Origin: Knufia peltigerae | Lineage: Eukaryota > Ascomycota > Eurotiomycetes > Chaetothyriales > Trichomeriaceae | Direction: 5' to 3' | Length of the DNA: 64,000 bases | NCBI GenBank assembly: GCA_030247855.1 | Contig: JAPDRN010000042.1 | Location: 124,001-188,000, forward strand | In this document: piece after piece, positions 42,740 to 54,967 of the stretch | How the letters are laid out: each line of letters starts with the position of its first letter | Numbering within the stretch: the first letter of the stretch is position 1 | Notes under the pieces: generated by a model | The model's input: only the letters and a program-made list of their open reading frames with translations | Told to the model about the DNA's origin: nothing | The model's database searches: none | Made by a program: the position numbers and the translations under genes

Positions 42740-43647
42740 AATATTGTCGACCGGAAAAGAAGAACCGTGGAGTGGAAGCTCTGGCAAGTGTAAACTTGAG
42801 TGCAAAGCAACGGGATAGTTGCAACAATATGAGATGGGTATAGGAATAGACGAATAGACGAATTGATAGGAAGGAAGGAGAGAGGACAATGGCTCCTAGG
42901 AACGCAGCCAACGGTAATAGTGAGATCCGGCAAACCTTCCAATATGCAGCATGTGATGTAACCCATTCCCGTTAAGGTTAGACGATTGCCTCTTTGGGCC
43001 AATTTGGCTCTTTTACTGAGCCGGCTACGCGAGAATGCGCCGTATGAGATATCTGAGCAATTTTCACTTTCTCCTCTTTACACATCACTCCGTCTTTGAC
43101 GTTGAGGGAAATCCTGAATTATCCTATCATCATAGGAAGCCTGCTCCATGCGGAAAATTCTAATGATCAGGCCCAGAGATGAACAAAGCAGTCCTGAGGT
43201 CTTGCTTTGGCCCAGCGCCATGAAGGATGAGACAACCACCTGTTAAGCTTTGTAGGACAGATTGATCGATTCGACAATGTCCAACCAACATTGCTTTGTC
43301 CCACAGTCCTACAAGCCTGTCCCCCTTGCCTTTACGAGACAAGCCTTTTGTTTACTGACTCTGTTCACCCGTTTATACCCTCACAATAAGTCCTTGTCTG
43401 GGCCCAGAGCTTTGCTCTTCCCACCAAGGCTCTTTGTTCACTGTTTCATTCTACCGTGGTGTCTGTGGGAATAGGTTGACTGGAGTATATAGATATGTCA
43501 TGGAACGATCTAATTGTCAAAGAAACAGCTCCATTGTTTTCAGGATCGATATTAAGATCACCGTCAACGACCTTGGCCATCAGAATATACAAATGAGCCT
43601 GAAAGTGCGACGTGGCATTCTTGGGACACTCGATCCACCTGAGAAAC
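42740..43647. other. intergenic: divergent upstream regions
   Basis: This stretch contains the promoter side of the MCT-like gene and the upstream region of the 43.6 kb gene. Open frames here are shadows without motifs. Confidence 0.45.
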
Positions 43648-44298
43648 ATGGGTCTTTCCGAGATGGTACCGTCCTTCGACACAGAACTGGTCTCGAGCAA
43701 CGACTTTCTACGCATATACTTGGAAGAGCTGGAAACATTTCAGCATCTTTGTGACCTGCCGCTCAACTCGATTGATGAAGAGGAAGGTTCAAGTTCGAAC
43801 AACAATATAGGCGGCTTACCGACACTCGATCCGTGTCCTTACCCCGAGCTAATGCGAATCTTCATGTTTGTTCGGCTAGCATACGGAGCAGCCCTGCGAC
43901 TATCCGTTCTTTTGCGGCAGTACATGGATGACTCAGAATGGTTTGAAGACCACGGTCAAAAAATTCCCCCGATGAGTCGGGACGAATTCTTTCGGCAGTG
44001 GTCCAACAAAGACACAGATTTGAGTGTTGATAAGGAACTTCTGTATATCCACAGCCTACTCGCCTTCGTGCAAAGTCAGGAGCCTCTTATAGCAGATGAG
44101 ATGAAAAGATTCGCTGCTCTACATCTGGACAGTGTTGCCAACTGGGATCGCGTCAATCGTCCTAGTATTGATCTCGAAGCCATGGCGTATATAATGCAAA
44201 AGGCGGACGAAATGCCCGAGGTTATCAACAGACGATTGCACGGATACATCGGCCAAGAAGTATATCTGTTCCCAGCCCTGGACGAATCGATCGACTGA
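43648..44298 (+). CDS. hypothetical protein, no recognised domain
   Basis: Single exon, 216 aa, ATG 43648; an in-frame TGA lies 46 bp upstream. The protein is acidic and mostly helical. Recognisable features are an Asp/Glu-Ser-rich loop with several asparagines (about 52-65), a hydrophobic helix MRIFMFVRLAYGAALRLSVL, and Asp/Glu-rich helices (WSNKDTDLSVDKELLYIHSL). No signal peptide, metal motif or catalytic signature is visible. A single-exon frame of this length with balanced codon use is probably real, but a missed upstream exon is possible. It is convergent with an SDR gene, 285 bp away. A short tandem duplication of ATCGACTGATC overlaps the stop region (about 44288-44310). Confidence 0.55.
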   Translation: MGLSEMVPSFDTELVSSNDFLRIYLEELETFQHLCDLPLNSIDEEEGSSSNNNIGGLPTLDPCPYPELMRIFMFVRLAYGAALRLSVLLRQYMDDSEWFEDHGQKIPPMSRDEFFRQWSNKDTDLSVDKELLYIHSLLAFVQSQEPLIADEMKRFAALHLDSVANWDRVNRPSIDLEAMAYIMQKADEMPEVINRRLHGYIGQEVYLFPALDESID

Positions 44299-44583
44299 TC
44301 ATCGACTGATCATCATCCAAAGGTGACAATATGCATTGCATAGCCACATGTGCTCAATCTCGGTGAGGATGCCTGTGCTGGATATGGAACAATATGGAAT
44401 ACGATTTCGACCAACGTTGAGGCTGATCTTTCGTCACTTATCGAGCATGGTGTGGGGTGTAGCTAATTATGAGTGCAGCTGAATATGATGGAATTGAATA
44501 CTAAACGTGTATATTTCTTTCTGTTGACTTCACAAATGCCTCGGATATGGTGGTAATAAGGATCCATATAGGTCCATTTCACA

Positions 44584-45665
44584 CTATGATCCTATCTCCG
44601 TCCCAGTTGTCCTCCTGAAATCTGCAGCAACATACTCCCAGACCTTCGCAGCTGTGCCGTTCTCTTCGAATTGTCGGAGTATGTTTTCGACTTTTGGAGC
44701 AGCGCTGTCACCTTTACTTGTCAACGAGTACACTCCGCTGCCCGCATGTCCGTCAAGACCCCGGGCTGTAGGCGTGTCCTGACCCAACATTACGCCATCT
44801 GCACCTTCATTGCCCTCAGCGGGAGGGTATCTGGCACTCGTGGCGAGGAATAGATGACGTTCACCGCACTCGTCGACAGGTGTTTCAATCAGTGGCATGA
44901 GCAGACCAGATATTGCCATGATGGCCCGCAGCCCAAGACCGGTATCCGCTGGAACCTCACGCATAATGCCACCTCTGACCACACCGGGAACGTTGTGTAC
45001 GAAGCTCACATCAGGTGTCTGCCTGGCTAATCTCTGAAGAAGCAATGACTGACATGAGGAGAGCTGGTTGCGCCATTTTCGCAAAGCAAACCCCTGGCCG
45101 GAGATGTTGTCTAAGTCTATCGGGCCTTCGTAAGTTGCCGCTCCAACGCTGACGATGCGGCGCAATGACTTTGCGTTGTGGAGCAGAGGTAAAAGGTTCA
45201 CGATGAAACGCTGTCGCGAATGTAAAGGCAGGCAAGTCGCCACCGGTAGGCCTTCAGCAGTCGCTGTTCAGTGTTAGGTTACGAGGCAGCAGAATATAGG
45301 TGTAGGACTATACTTGAAGTGAAAGCCATGGAACCCTGAGTTTGGAAGAGAATGTTGACCGCAGACTCTTTGCTCTTGATCTGTGTGCAGACTTGATCGA
45401 CAACTTTCATCAAGCTTACATCTGCTCTAATGAACTCGTACTTGCTGCTGGGCCCGAGCTTCCCGCATTCGTCCAGGATCCGTTCGGCCGCCTCTTGAGA
45501 GCGACCGACGATGTAGACTCGAGAATTGGTAACTCTCGAGGCAAATTTCTTCACAGTGTATTCTCCGACTCCACTGGTACCTCCAACAAAGACGGCTACC
45601 AGGCCGGTAGGAAAGGACGAGGCAATGTGCTTGTTGGACTCAATAACTTCGTTGAGGTCGACCAT
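44584..45665 (-). CDS. SDR-type NAD(P)-binding protein
   Basis: Two exons: 45314-45665 and 44584-45263, giving 343 aa. The glycine-rich cofactor loop is FVGGTSGVGEYT (residues 26-37), followed by YIVGRS, a RADVSLM segment and NILFQTQGSMAF. Then GLPVATCLPLHSRQRFIVNL and VSVGAATYEG. The classical YxxxK active site is not visible where expected, as in the group of fungal long SDRs that carry a TSEGL/HSRMRF-like motif; the equivalent here is TTAEGL/HSRQRF. The gene is therefore an oxidoreductase-like protein of uncertain catalysis. It is divergent from a Zn2Cys6 regulator 345 bp away, a common arrangement for a pathway enzyme and its activator. Confidence 0.85.
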
Positions 45666-46010
45666 GTTCGCGACTTGTGTGGCAGCATACTGGAAAGAGG
45701 AACTAAACAGATGAAAGGAGAGACAGATGTCTTTTATACCTGGACAGCTCTCAGCAGCTCATCGACCTTTGCATCACAGTAGTAGGTCTGGATGTTTAGA
45801 TCGCAGCGCTAAACCGCAATGAACAATACGGGCCCGAAGAGGTTAAGTGGAATTTTTAGTCATCTGTCCGGCCACAAGGCGGAGATAAGCAAGATCGAAA
45901 TGTCGCCGAAAGATCCAGACTATTGCACATCTTGTCACCTTTTACCCATTCACCATAGACTTAATCCCTTTGCGAAAGAGGAACTAGACCATCTCCTTGT
46001 CGGACCAGCC
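45666..46010. promoter_or_regulatory. divergent promoter of SDR and Zn2Cys6 regulator
   Basis: The two ATGs are 345 bp apart. If the regulator starts at the in-frame ATG 45819 the shared space shrinks to 153 bp. No operator is evident. Confidence 0.4.
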
Positions 46011-47452
46011 ATGCCCAAGGCGCGCGCAAACGCGAAACCTGGCCCTGGTTTCAACGATTTGACGAACGTGTTCGTTCTATCCTCTAATTCGGGCGCGACA
46101 CAAGGTCTTCTTGAAGTTCCCAAGTCTCTCGACGTCGAGACAGTCCGGCAACGACGTGCCCATCAGAAGTCCCGAGCAGGATGCGATAATTGTAGGGCAC
46201 GGCGAATCAAGGTAGGCCATCTCCCTCATAGACGTAAATCAGGTTCACTTGCTCATGTGATACACGATAGTGCAATGAAGGCACACCATGTGAAAATTGT
46301 ACGCGGAGGAAAGACTCCTGTCGTAGGACAAGACGACCCACATCGGGTACCTCGTTTGGAATATCTCCGAGTCAGCTCGTTATCCCAGGGACTGGATCGA
46401 GGTCAGTGGACGTCAATGTGAACCTGCTGCACATGGAACTGTTTCATCACTTTCAAACAAGCACACGGCATACTCTCGTTGGTGAATCAGAATTCTGGAC
46501 CCACGCAATACAATTTTCCTTTCATTTCGATTATGTGATGAATGCAATTTTGTGCGTTGCAGCTCGTCATCGTGCTTCATTACAGCCCGGAGAAACGACA
46601 TACGTCGCAGCAGCCAGTAATCATTTGTCCCGGACCTTGGGCAGATTTCGATATGAAATGTCTCGCCCGTTTCCTTCGATGCATTTGGATGCTTTCATTC
46701 TTACGTCCCTGTTGCTCCATTACGAGATCTGGATGGGTGACGATTTTATGACGCCTCGGGATGATACCTGCAATATGCATACAGTGAACGCACTGACAGA
46801 TCATCTATTCTCGTACTGCTCAAGTATGAAGCAAGTTTTCTTAAAATGCGTGCCACACGCACTTGGCCAATCGTCGGTGTGCATGCCGCACATACGACGC
46901 AACTCTCCCATCGAATTCCTGACCACAATGAGCGAACAGAAGAATGGGGAACTGAGGAATAAGTACCGAGAGCGTCTTTTGCGCAGTCCCGTCAGCCTAG
47001 ATCTACTCGACCTTGGCGACATGGTCGACTCAGAGCCTGTTAGGGAGACTCGTCATGAATTGAAGGACGACACTCCTGCTGTCTCTGAGCGTGAAAATGG
47101 CGGAGGTGAGATGGCCGAGTACGAGCGAGCCATCACTGGCTTATCACTCCTTCTATCATTTCTTCCCAACAACCATTCGCAGCCAAATGGAGAACTTCAG
47201 AGCATTGACAACTCTTTTGTCAAGACGATATTACCCGAGTTGGCCAGCTACATCCTCCTGTTTCCAGTCATGTGCCACGGACAATTTGCTTTCAAAGTTC
47301 AGCAAAGCGACCTACGGGCTCTGATTGTACTGTACCACTTCTACCGTGCCGTGGGGATTCTGCTTCCGTCGCGCGAATATTGGTGGGCACATCATCGTGC
47401 CAGAGCTTCGGAACAGATTCTGCATGATTGGTTGACAAGACAAATATCCTGA
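46011..47452 (+). CDS. Zn2Cys6 transcription factor (UPC2-like group)
   Basis: Two exons: 46011-46211 and 46271-47452, phase 0, giving 460 aa. The zinc cluster is split by the intron: KSRAGCDNCRARRIK then CNEGTPCENCTRRKDSC. Its cysteines are 58, 61, 68, 74, 77 and 84 (CX2CX6CX5CX2CX6C). The regulatory region begins LLHMELFHHFQTSTRHTLVG and continues with FDYVMNAILCVAARH, the pattern of the UPC2-related fungal group. The start is uncertain: in-frame ATGs exist at 45819 and 45900. I chose 46011 because it places the cluster at a usual distance from the N-terminus. It is divergent from the SDR gene and upstream of an NCS1 permease gene on the same strand, so either could be a target. Confidence 0.85.
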
Positions 47453-48279
47453 AGCAAGCCGGCTAAATCACTTTTGATTGACCTGCTTTCAAAGTCTAAG
47501 AAGGATAGTGCGTTGGAAACTGTATGACCCGGGCCAGCGCCCTTCTCCTCCTGGGTGCCCTGGCAAGAAAGCTTTCATAAACGGGACACTCGTGAAGTAA
47601 TGGAAAAAGCGACGCTCAAATTACTCCGCCGCCTCCTCATAGGTGAATCTGCAAATTACGAGTATGCTTTTCTTTTGACTCTGAAGGAGGTCTCCAGACA
47701 GCTCACACAACCAATGAAACTGAGATCTGTTGCAACCTGGTTGCCTTCATCCGCGCAGATATACGACATATACCTTGGCAAAGGTTGGCCATAGTATCGG
47801 CGACTTCGCTCTCACTTGCCCGCGCAACACCCATCCCGTATAGACCGATTGTCATCCTATAGAGGCACTCAACACGCACAAGGCATTGAAGCTTTCCCTC
47901 TTCGAGGGCAACCGGCGTCTAGCTAAGACCACTTACGCGACAACACGACGATTCAAGCGTTGGGACCCCTAACCCCAAATCAGTTGCTGGCTTAGTTGCG
48001 TGGGATATGCCCACTCTAGCCAAGGATGTCGAGGTAATCAGATAGTACGGAGATCATTGGCCGCTCACATGGCACTCAGCAGATCATGCATCCAGACTTG
48101 GTCTGCGGGGAAGATAATTTGGGATACCACGATAGCCATGTACCCACGGAAAGGGCTACTCTGTGCAGGGACATGACACATATAGCACTGTTGTCTAGGC
48201 CTTGCGATTCTCTCGCTTACCAACAGTCTCTTCTCTCGTGACCATACTCTCTCGTGTTTCAACATCCACGACGCTGACA
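47453..48279. other. intergenic: upstream of NCS1 permease
   Basis: A 79-codon plus-strand frame at 47555-47794 has no recognisable domain. The remainder is permease promoter. Nothing else is supported. Confidence 0.45.
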
Positions 48280-50182
48280 ATGGACGCCTACGATGAAGGT
48301 CCCTCGCGGTGGCAACGGTTTAGACACGCCTTCACATCTCCCTCCGCATTCCACCAAGCTCTGAGACTCAAGAGCTCGACGTCCATCCTGATCAACGAAG
48401 ATCTCGCACCTTCTCCGCCGAGCAGACAAACATGGACACTCTGGAACTACTTCGCCTACTGGTGGAGCGAGTCCTGGAACGTTTCAACATGGTCCGTCGG
48501 TGCCGCGTTCATCACCTTGGGTGCAAGCATCCGCGACGCTCTACTCGTCGTCTTTTTTGCCAACCTGCTCTCCGCGGTGGTCATCGTCCTCAATGGTCGA
48601 GCTGCGTCGGAATACCACATCGGATACCCAGTCATCTCCCGGTCCAGCTTCGGCATCTACGGCGAGTACTTTGTTGTTGTCCTACGTTCGATTCTGGGTA
48701 TAATCTGGGGTGGCGTACAACTCTACTTTGAAGGCCAGTTCATCTCGGTATGCCTGAGATGCATTTTCCCCGGCTGGGAGAAGATCCACAACAGTATCCC
48801 GGCAGATCAGTACATCACAACACAAGTCATGGTCGGCTTCTTCTTGGCTTTCCTGTTTACGATCCCTTTCCTCTTCATTCACACCTCCAAGATCCAACAT
48901 CTCTTCAGCGTCAAGTCCGTCATCATGCCTGCCGCTGGCTTGGGTATCGTCATCTGGGCCACGAGCCAGAACGGTGGTGTTTCTTCAGGAAGTCTCGAGA
49001 ATTCGGGTGCCAAACCCTCTACCTCGGTATTGGCATGGGGTATCATTTCACAATTCAACTCGGTCATGGGAGCCAATTCGGCCCTTTTGGTGACAGTGCC
49101 TGATTTGGCGCGATACTCCAAGACCAAGAACGCTCAGCTCTGGGGACAACTCATCAGTCTGCCAATTGGACAGACTCTCTGTGCTGCATTTGGTGTCATT
49201 TCAACTGTATGTCCTCGTGATCCTTTTAATTCTATTGATCATTATGATATGTTCCTTGTGGAACGATTCCTACCCGGCATTGGATGTCAAGTAAACGGAC
49301 GCTAACGTTATCCTGCTCATCTTGACTAGTCAGCCGTGTTGAACATGTATGGTCAAGCTTACTGGAATCCATACGATCTCCTCAATGGTATCCTCGACGA
49401 ATCGTACTCATCCAAAGCGCGCGCTGGCGTCTTCTTCGCCTCTGCTAGTTTCGCCTTCGCCACCCTCGGTACATCGATTGCATGCAACTTTATCCCATTT
49501 GCCGCAGACGTTACGTGTCTATTACCAAAGTACATCAACATCATCCGTGGCCAACTGTTATGTTTGGTCATTGCGTTTTCAATTGTTCCTTGGTACGTTA
49601 TTCATGACATATACCATATTCTCAACTAATGGTCTCTCGACACGCAGGCGCATCGTCTCGACGGCAAACGGTTTCCTCAACTTCCTCGGCGGCTACTCCA
49701 TCTTCCAGGGTCCGGTTGTTGGTATAATGCTTGTCGACTACTTTTTCGTACGCAAAGGCAACCTCGTCCTCCCCGACTTGTTCACACTCTCCCCACACGG
49801 CCGGTATTACTTTTTTCACGGGTTCAACCTGCGTGCCTTCTCCGCTTTTGTGATTGGATTTTTGCTCCCCTTGCCCGGGTTCGCGGGTAGTTTCGGGCAT
49901 GACATCGGCGAGGCCGCCACCCACATGTACGCGCTGGGCTGGTTGTTGAGTTTCCTCACTGGCAGTCTGGCGTATTACGTCATTTCTACCATCTGGAAGG
50001 TCCCAGGCGACGACGAGGAGAGTCGGAATCTGCCCTTCGAGGCGCGGGTCGAGGCTGCCAAGCAGATCATCGATCGGGGGTTCGAGACGACCGAGTTGAC
50101 TGTTGGGTTTGAAGGTGGTGATGCGAGTAGAGAGTCGAGTGGGCCAGATAAAGATGCTCATGTGATTGAGAAGATGGCTTAG
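48280..50182 (+). CDS. NCS1 nucleobase/allantoin/uracil-type permease
   Basis: Three exons: 48280-49206, 49330-49592 and 49648-50182, giving 574 aa. The NCS1 family pattern is clear: WTLWNYFAYWWSESWNVSTW at the first helix, IVLNGRAASEYHIGYPVISR with SSFGIYG, GGVQLYFEGQ, NSVMGANSALLVTVPDLARY, and later NFIPFAADVTCLLPKYINI and GGYSIFQGPVVGIMLVDYFF. About twelve helices are present, with a 60-residue acidic C-terminal tail. It is in the subgroup of yeast FUR4/DAL4/FUI1/NRT1 transporters, so substrates are uracil, allantoin, nucleosides or nicotinamide riboside; the exact one is not readable. It sits in the plasma membrane as a proton symporter. It is convergent with an MFS gene 239 bp away, with a TauD-type dioxygenase beyond. 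Confidence 0.93.
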
Positions 50183-50421
50183 ATTCCAATTGCTTTGACT
50201 GACTTAGGTTTAAACACGGCTGTGATCTGAATACATGTTTACTACGCTACGTGGATACAAGCAAGTAATGATGGACGAGTGACAGAATCCTGATCTATAC
50301 GTAAATAGTCCAAACGCTCTAATGGGACCCCTGACCCTACCCCTGGCCGAGTTCCTCACTTGTGGCGCAATGCAAGACCTTCAATGTTGTTGAAGAGGTG
50401 CCATAGCCAATATGAAATTCT

Positions 50422-52316
50422 TCACACCGTTCTCCGTCCGCGTGTCTCAAAGGGCAACAATAGACTCAAAACGACCAACAACCCGAACAAGGCACCGCAA
50501 ATGAACAACGGTGCCGTCGTTTCGACATTCGCATAACTCCCAACCAGGACGCCGACGATGCCACCAACCCTGTTCAGGACCACACAGATGGCGTACCCTG
50601 TGGCCCTGTGCGCGGCGGGTAGGATCTCTGGCGTGTAAGCGTATATAGTTCCGTAGTAGATATTGCTCGCGGCAGAAATGGCACAGGACACGCCGACGTT
50701 TTGAGCGGGCGTCTTGATCTGCGTGTACCCGAACTGTAGAGCCGTCGTGATGGCGGCGCCCACGGCCAGCGTGCCTCGTCTGCCAAAGTAACGAGTTTCG
50801 ACGAGGGCCGCGGCTATCAGAGGGCCGAAGAGTCCGGAAAGTTGATTGAGTGCGTAATTGCGCCAGACGGTGTCTATGTGAAAACGTCCACACACATCCA
50901 TGGTCAATGCCTCGGTGGTTCTGTACAACGCAACGCACAAAAACAATCATGTATGGGTGGACAAGGAGAGAAACTCACAATTACTATTTGACCCGACATC
51001 TGCCCCTCGAGATTTTAAATAGTATGGCAAGAAAATGCTGAACAGAGGTGACACCGTCCCGATGACGGTCCAGTTGGCGATGATCATGATGGTGGAATAG
51101 GCAAGACGCCTGGTCTGGAAGAGTTGAGAGAAGTGCTGTCTCAGCCTCAAGGCAGACACGACGCTCTTTTCGGTGTGCAGTACACGGCCGAGACCGTCCA
51201 ACTTCTCCACCGTCAACGAAAAGGGGCGGTCATACTTGTGTGCAATCTTCGCCAGGTTGGCCACGACCTCGGCGTCGCGGTTTTGTGAGATCAACCACTT
51301 GGGGGTTTGTGGCATGTGGACGATCAGGACACGGAGGGTGGCGGCGACGAGGACGAGGGCGCCGCAGGTGAAATGGAGGTATCGCCAACCCCAATTGTCT
51401 GCCCAGGTACACTCTGCCACGGTGGCGTCGGGGTCACAAGAAAAGTTGCTCATGTATCCCCAAGCCAGAAACCCTGTCACCATGTATCCGACGGCCCACC
51501 AGACGGCCATGAAAGTCACTAGCCAGTAATGACTCGCAGGGAGGAATTCGATCAAGTTGGTGGCGTCGAGGATGTAATTTCCTCCAGCGCCGGCCGAGTA
51601 AATAGCAACCCTGTACGTATGTGACACGAAAATCAGTCTTGCCAGAAAGGTGCGTTGGCTGTGATGCATAGTGTTCTTCGCACAAACCTACATGGCACAA
51701 AAGGAGATGTAATTCGGCATGGCGCCACCAATGAGCACAAACAGTGCGCATATGAATAGACTGCTGTTGAACGCTATCCGTCGACCGACGATGTCGGCAC
51801 TAAATCCCCAGGCGGCGGCACCGACCAACAAGCCAATTTGTGACGCCAGTGCGACGCCGGCAATGTGTTTGCTGGGATTTCCAAACTCTTGAGCAACGGC
51901 CGGTTGTGCAATAGACTGGCACACAATCAACAGCTATGGAAAGAGGGCGAAGAAGAAGAAGAATGATGTCAGTAAAGTGTTTCTTTGACGATCAATTTTT
52001 CGAGTAGATAACAAAAGAAGAAAGGAGACCTCACTGAGTCTACCGCGTAACCAAACCCATTTAGACAGAATAACTTCCATTGCCAAAGGGTCATGCCAAT
52101 CTCGTCGATGGCATTGTTCGTCAGTGCCATTTTCTTTGCCAACACAGGGTCTATGGCACTGGTATCGTAAATTTCCATGCGCAGGTCGATGCTGCTGTCT
52201 CCATCTTGCTCGGACGAATTAAGGTCATTTTGGTTAGTGCTCGGTGCCTTGACCTCAGCAGCCACGAGGTCCGCTTCATGCAAAGGAAGCGGTGGAGGTA
52301 CCGGTAGGGAAGACAT
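50422..52316 (-). CDS. MFS transporter (sugar-porter / SV2-like)
   Basis: Four exons: 52035-52316, 51692-51933, 50979-51610 and 50422-50873, giving 535 aa. A 90-residue acidic cytosolic N-terminus precedes helix 1 (FCLNGFGYAVDS|LLIVCQ). Then GVALASQIGLLVGAAAWG and ADIVGRRIAFNSSLF (motif A), PASHYWLVTFMAVWWAVGYM and WGWRYLHFTCGALVL. The second half has FSQLFQTRRLAYSTIMII, LPYYLKSRG and ETRYFGRRGTLA. The third intron is resolved by the acceptor at 50874, which restores the conserved segment GSNSN|YTVWRNYALNQLSG; a nearer acceptor would break the phase. This architecture matches fungal inner-membrane/plasma-membrane transporters of organic acids or phosphates related to the sugar porters. It is divergent from the TauD-type gene 1 kb away. 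Confidence 0.9.
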
Positions 52317-53324
52317 CTTTTGATAAGCAAAGAAAGACGTGCGTGGGAGTGTCGTTGGCTATCCGCCAGGGTTGGTTATGCCCATCTTCTTATACTACAT
52401 TGTAGGTGTTGCCATGATAAGGAGGCTTTTTGGATAATGGACCACGGGCCATCCATGGCTTCTTGCCCAGACGTAATCACGTCTTGTCGCCAAAGATTGC
52501 GACAGAGACAAAAGATTGGATCATTCACAAGCCTCTGAGCTCGACGCCATGGGGCGAGACTAGACTGGCATGTGCATCTCTCGCCAAGTTACAACCCCCC
52601 GGCCGATGAAGGAGTTCTACGGCTATGCACCCTGCCTCTGAAAGAAATCTCATTGGATCTTCCACTGGGGTTAGATAGCAGTAGCTCGTCGCTTGCAGTA
52701 TAGGTCGCTTTACTTGGTCAGAGATACAAGATACAGGCACAATTCTTGAACACCCAAAAATTCCGACGGAGGTTCAAGGATGTGATGTCAAGTCTTGTTG
52801 GTAGTCTCTTGCCGTGCCCCAAGGCCCCCCAATGGCATCCCCGGTCGGAGCCTCGGAGGTGGGTCCGCGAATGGACAGCCAACGCTTCGTAAGCACTCCG
52901 AAGATAGATAGCACGTCAACGACGATAACGATTGCGAAAGCCACGCCTTTTCTTTTTCGCCTAATGAGCCAGCCCTTGGGGACAAACACACTCGACTCGG
53001 GCCCCTTTTGCTCATCTTAGCCAAATATGGCGAAATGTTGGTTGTGCCGCGGAAATCCGTTTTCTTTCTTGCAGGGCCTGCATTTTGCACATATGATGAC
53101 TCCCTCCCAGATACGCTCCTCTCCACAAGAGACGGCGGGCGAGGGGAAAATATGATGACCTGACAAATACGTACCCAACTGTTCGGGGGCATTTTCCCGG
53201 ATAAGGTACCTACTTAATCGCTGACCCGTGGCCCTCCTCTTTTGTAACCTTTGTCAAGTTCTTACCGGATTCACCTCAAAGGGGTGTTTGTTTAAAAAGG
53301 ATCAAGTCAAAGCAAGATATCATC
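52317..53324. promoter_or_regulatory. 1 kb divergent promoter region of MFS and TauD-type genes
   Basis: The region separates two divergent starts. AGGGG-like tracts near 53270-53290 resemble stress elements. No gene is supported. Confidence 0.4.
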
Positions 53325-54747
53325 ATGACTTCCACACGTACCGGAATCACCGAACAGGTGCTCGCTTACCGTGCTCCTGACCCTCAACTTGAAGTTTTTG
53401 AACCTCCCAAAGATCGTGCTTTTTTCGCCGACCCCGATAAAAAGGCTCTGCTGGCAGCAGCCAAGCAAGTCCGCCATTTGACTCCTTACATTGGTACCGA
53501 GTTGGTGGGAGTTCAACTCAGTCAACTCAATGACTCACAAAAGGATGAGCTCGCCTTGTTGGTGGCCGAGGTGAGCTCTTTTATGTTCTCATTGAATCGG
53601 AAAGCTTCGAGTGCTGACTACGATTAAATCGGGGTATCGCAGAGAGGCGTGGTCTTCTTCCGAGATCAAGATATCACCCTGGATCAACAGCATGAACTGA
53701 CAAAACATTATGGAATTGTAAGTCCACTGGAACACTTCTGGCGGTGGCATGGAACTTTGGTAGAGCAGTGTCGCTGATACCTTTATGATTACTTAAATCA
53801 ACAGCAAGACCGAGATCCAAACCAACAGGATCCTCGTCATGTCACCATCATTGGTCGTGACAAGTAAGTATTGATTCAGTGAAAGACGCTCCCCCTTTTT
53901 TCTGTCTTTTGCAAGAACAACGAGACTAATGGACGAAAACAGTGATATCCGAGGCTATGGCGACTTTTCAGGCGAATACCATGCGGACCATTCTCACGAA
54001 GCCAACCCACCGGCATATACCATGTTGAGAATGGTCAAAACCCCCGGGTTCGGAGGCGACACCATCTTCACCAGCCAGACGGCACTGTTTGACAAATTGA
54101 GCCCTTCATTTCAGAAGTTGTTTGAGGGTCTTCATGGAGTTCATAGTTCAGAGGTACACGTTTGTTGACTTTGCTGTGATTTTCTGACACGCAAAGGGGG
54201 AAAAAAGGAGGGCGACGCTGACTGTTCCGACCAACAGAACCAATTCATGGCATCAGTCAATGCCGGTTATCAACCCTTCCGTGCACCGCAGAGACGAGAG
54301 CACCCATTGGTAAGTGACGGAAACCTTCATCGAGAAAGAAAGAAAACCGAGCCATGGTGGCCGAGTGACTAATACTGTGTACAATTCCAGGTCCGAACAC
54401 ATCCAGTGACCAATCTCAAGTCACTCTTCTATAATCCCACGTTCGTCGTCCACATCGCCGAGCTCAAGGGTCAAGAGGCCATCCACACGCTCAATTTTTT
54501 GCGTGAGCATCTTCACGCTGCCGACGATCTTACCGTGAGGTGGAAATGGGAGCCGGGTAGCGTGGCCTTCTGGGACAACCGAGTCGTCGCCCACAGGGCC
54601 TTACCTGGAGGGTACGACACGTCGCTCAGAGAAGGCAAGAGGACCGCCATCTTCGGTGAAGCACCATTCTTTGATCCCTCGGGTGAAACCCTGAGCGAAC
54701 AACGTCTCAAAAAGAAGAAGGATGAAACAGTGAAGCTTCATTTTTAG
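53325..54747 (+). CDS. TauD/TfdA-type 2-oxoglutarate dioxygenase
   Basis: Six exons: 53325-53570, 53643-53717, 53805-53863, 53943-54153, 54238-54309 and 54391-54747, giving 339 aa with all phases closed. The facial triad is present: H140 and D142 in GEYHADHS and distal H289 in NRVVAHRAL. R305 in REGKRTAIFG fits the 2-oxoglutarate carboxylate anchor. ALLVAERGVVFFRDQDITLD is the standard N-terminal block, and GGDTIFTSQTALFDKLSPSF and THPVTNLKSLFYNPTF are typical of fungal sulfonate/taurine dioxygenases (Jlp1-like). Such Fe(II) enzymes cleave C-S bonds of sulfonates or hydroxylate related substrates. Cytosolic; no signal peptide. It is divergent from an MFS gene and just beyond an NCS1 permease, which may import its substrate. 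Confidence 0.92.
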
Positions 54748-54967
54748 TTACCAAACAGAGTGAACCACTGCAAACCGTATCGGACTAAACAGTGGAAGGT
54801 TCATTCTTTAGGTGAACTACCTCCGGTGGACTACCGCTTGCAAAACCATGTGCGGCCAGGAAAAAGCACTGATTCGTGGTCCTGAACATGCCTACCACAA
54901 CATGTATGGAGTCAGGCGCTCCCAAGACTCATCATAGTCATCATCATCACCCGTAGCTGCAAGGTTC

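Noticed and set aside
47555..47794. 79-codon frame upstream of the NCS1 permease
   Set aside because: No motif and no support as an upstream exon of the permease.
50874..50978. Acceptor at about 50906 for the third intron of the 50.4 kb MFS gene
   Set aside because: It does not fit the phase of the strong GTGAGT donor; the acceptor at 50874 restores WRNYALNQL and the frame.
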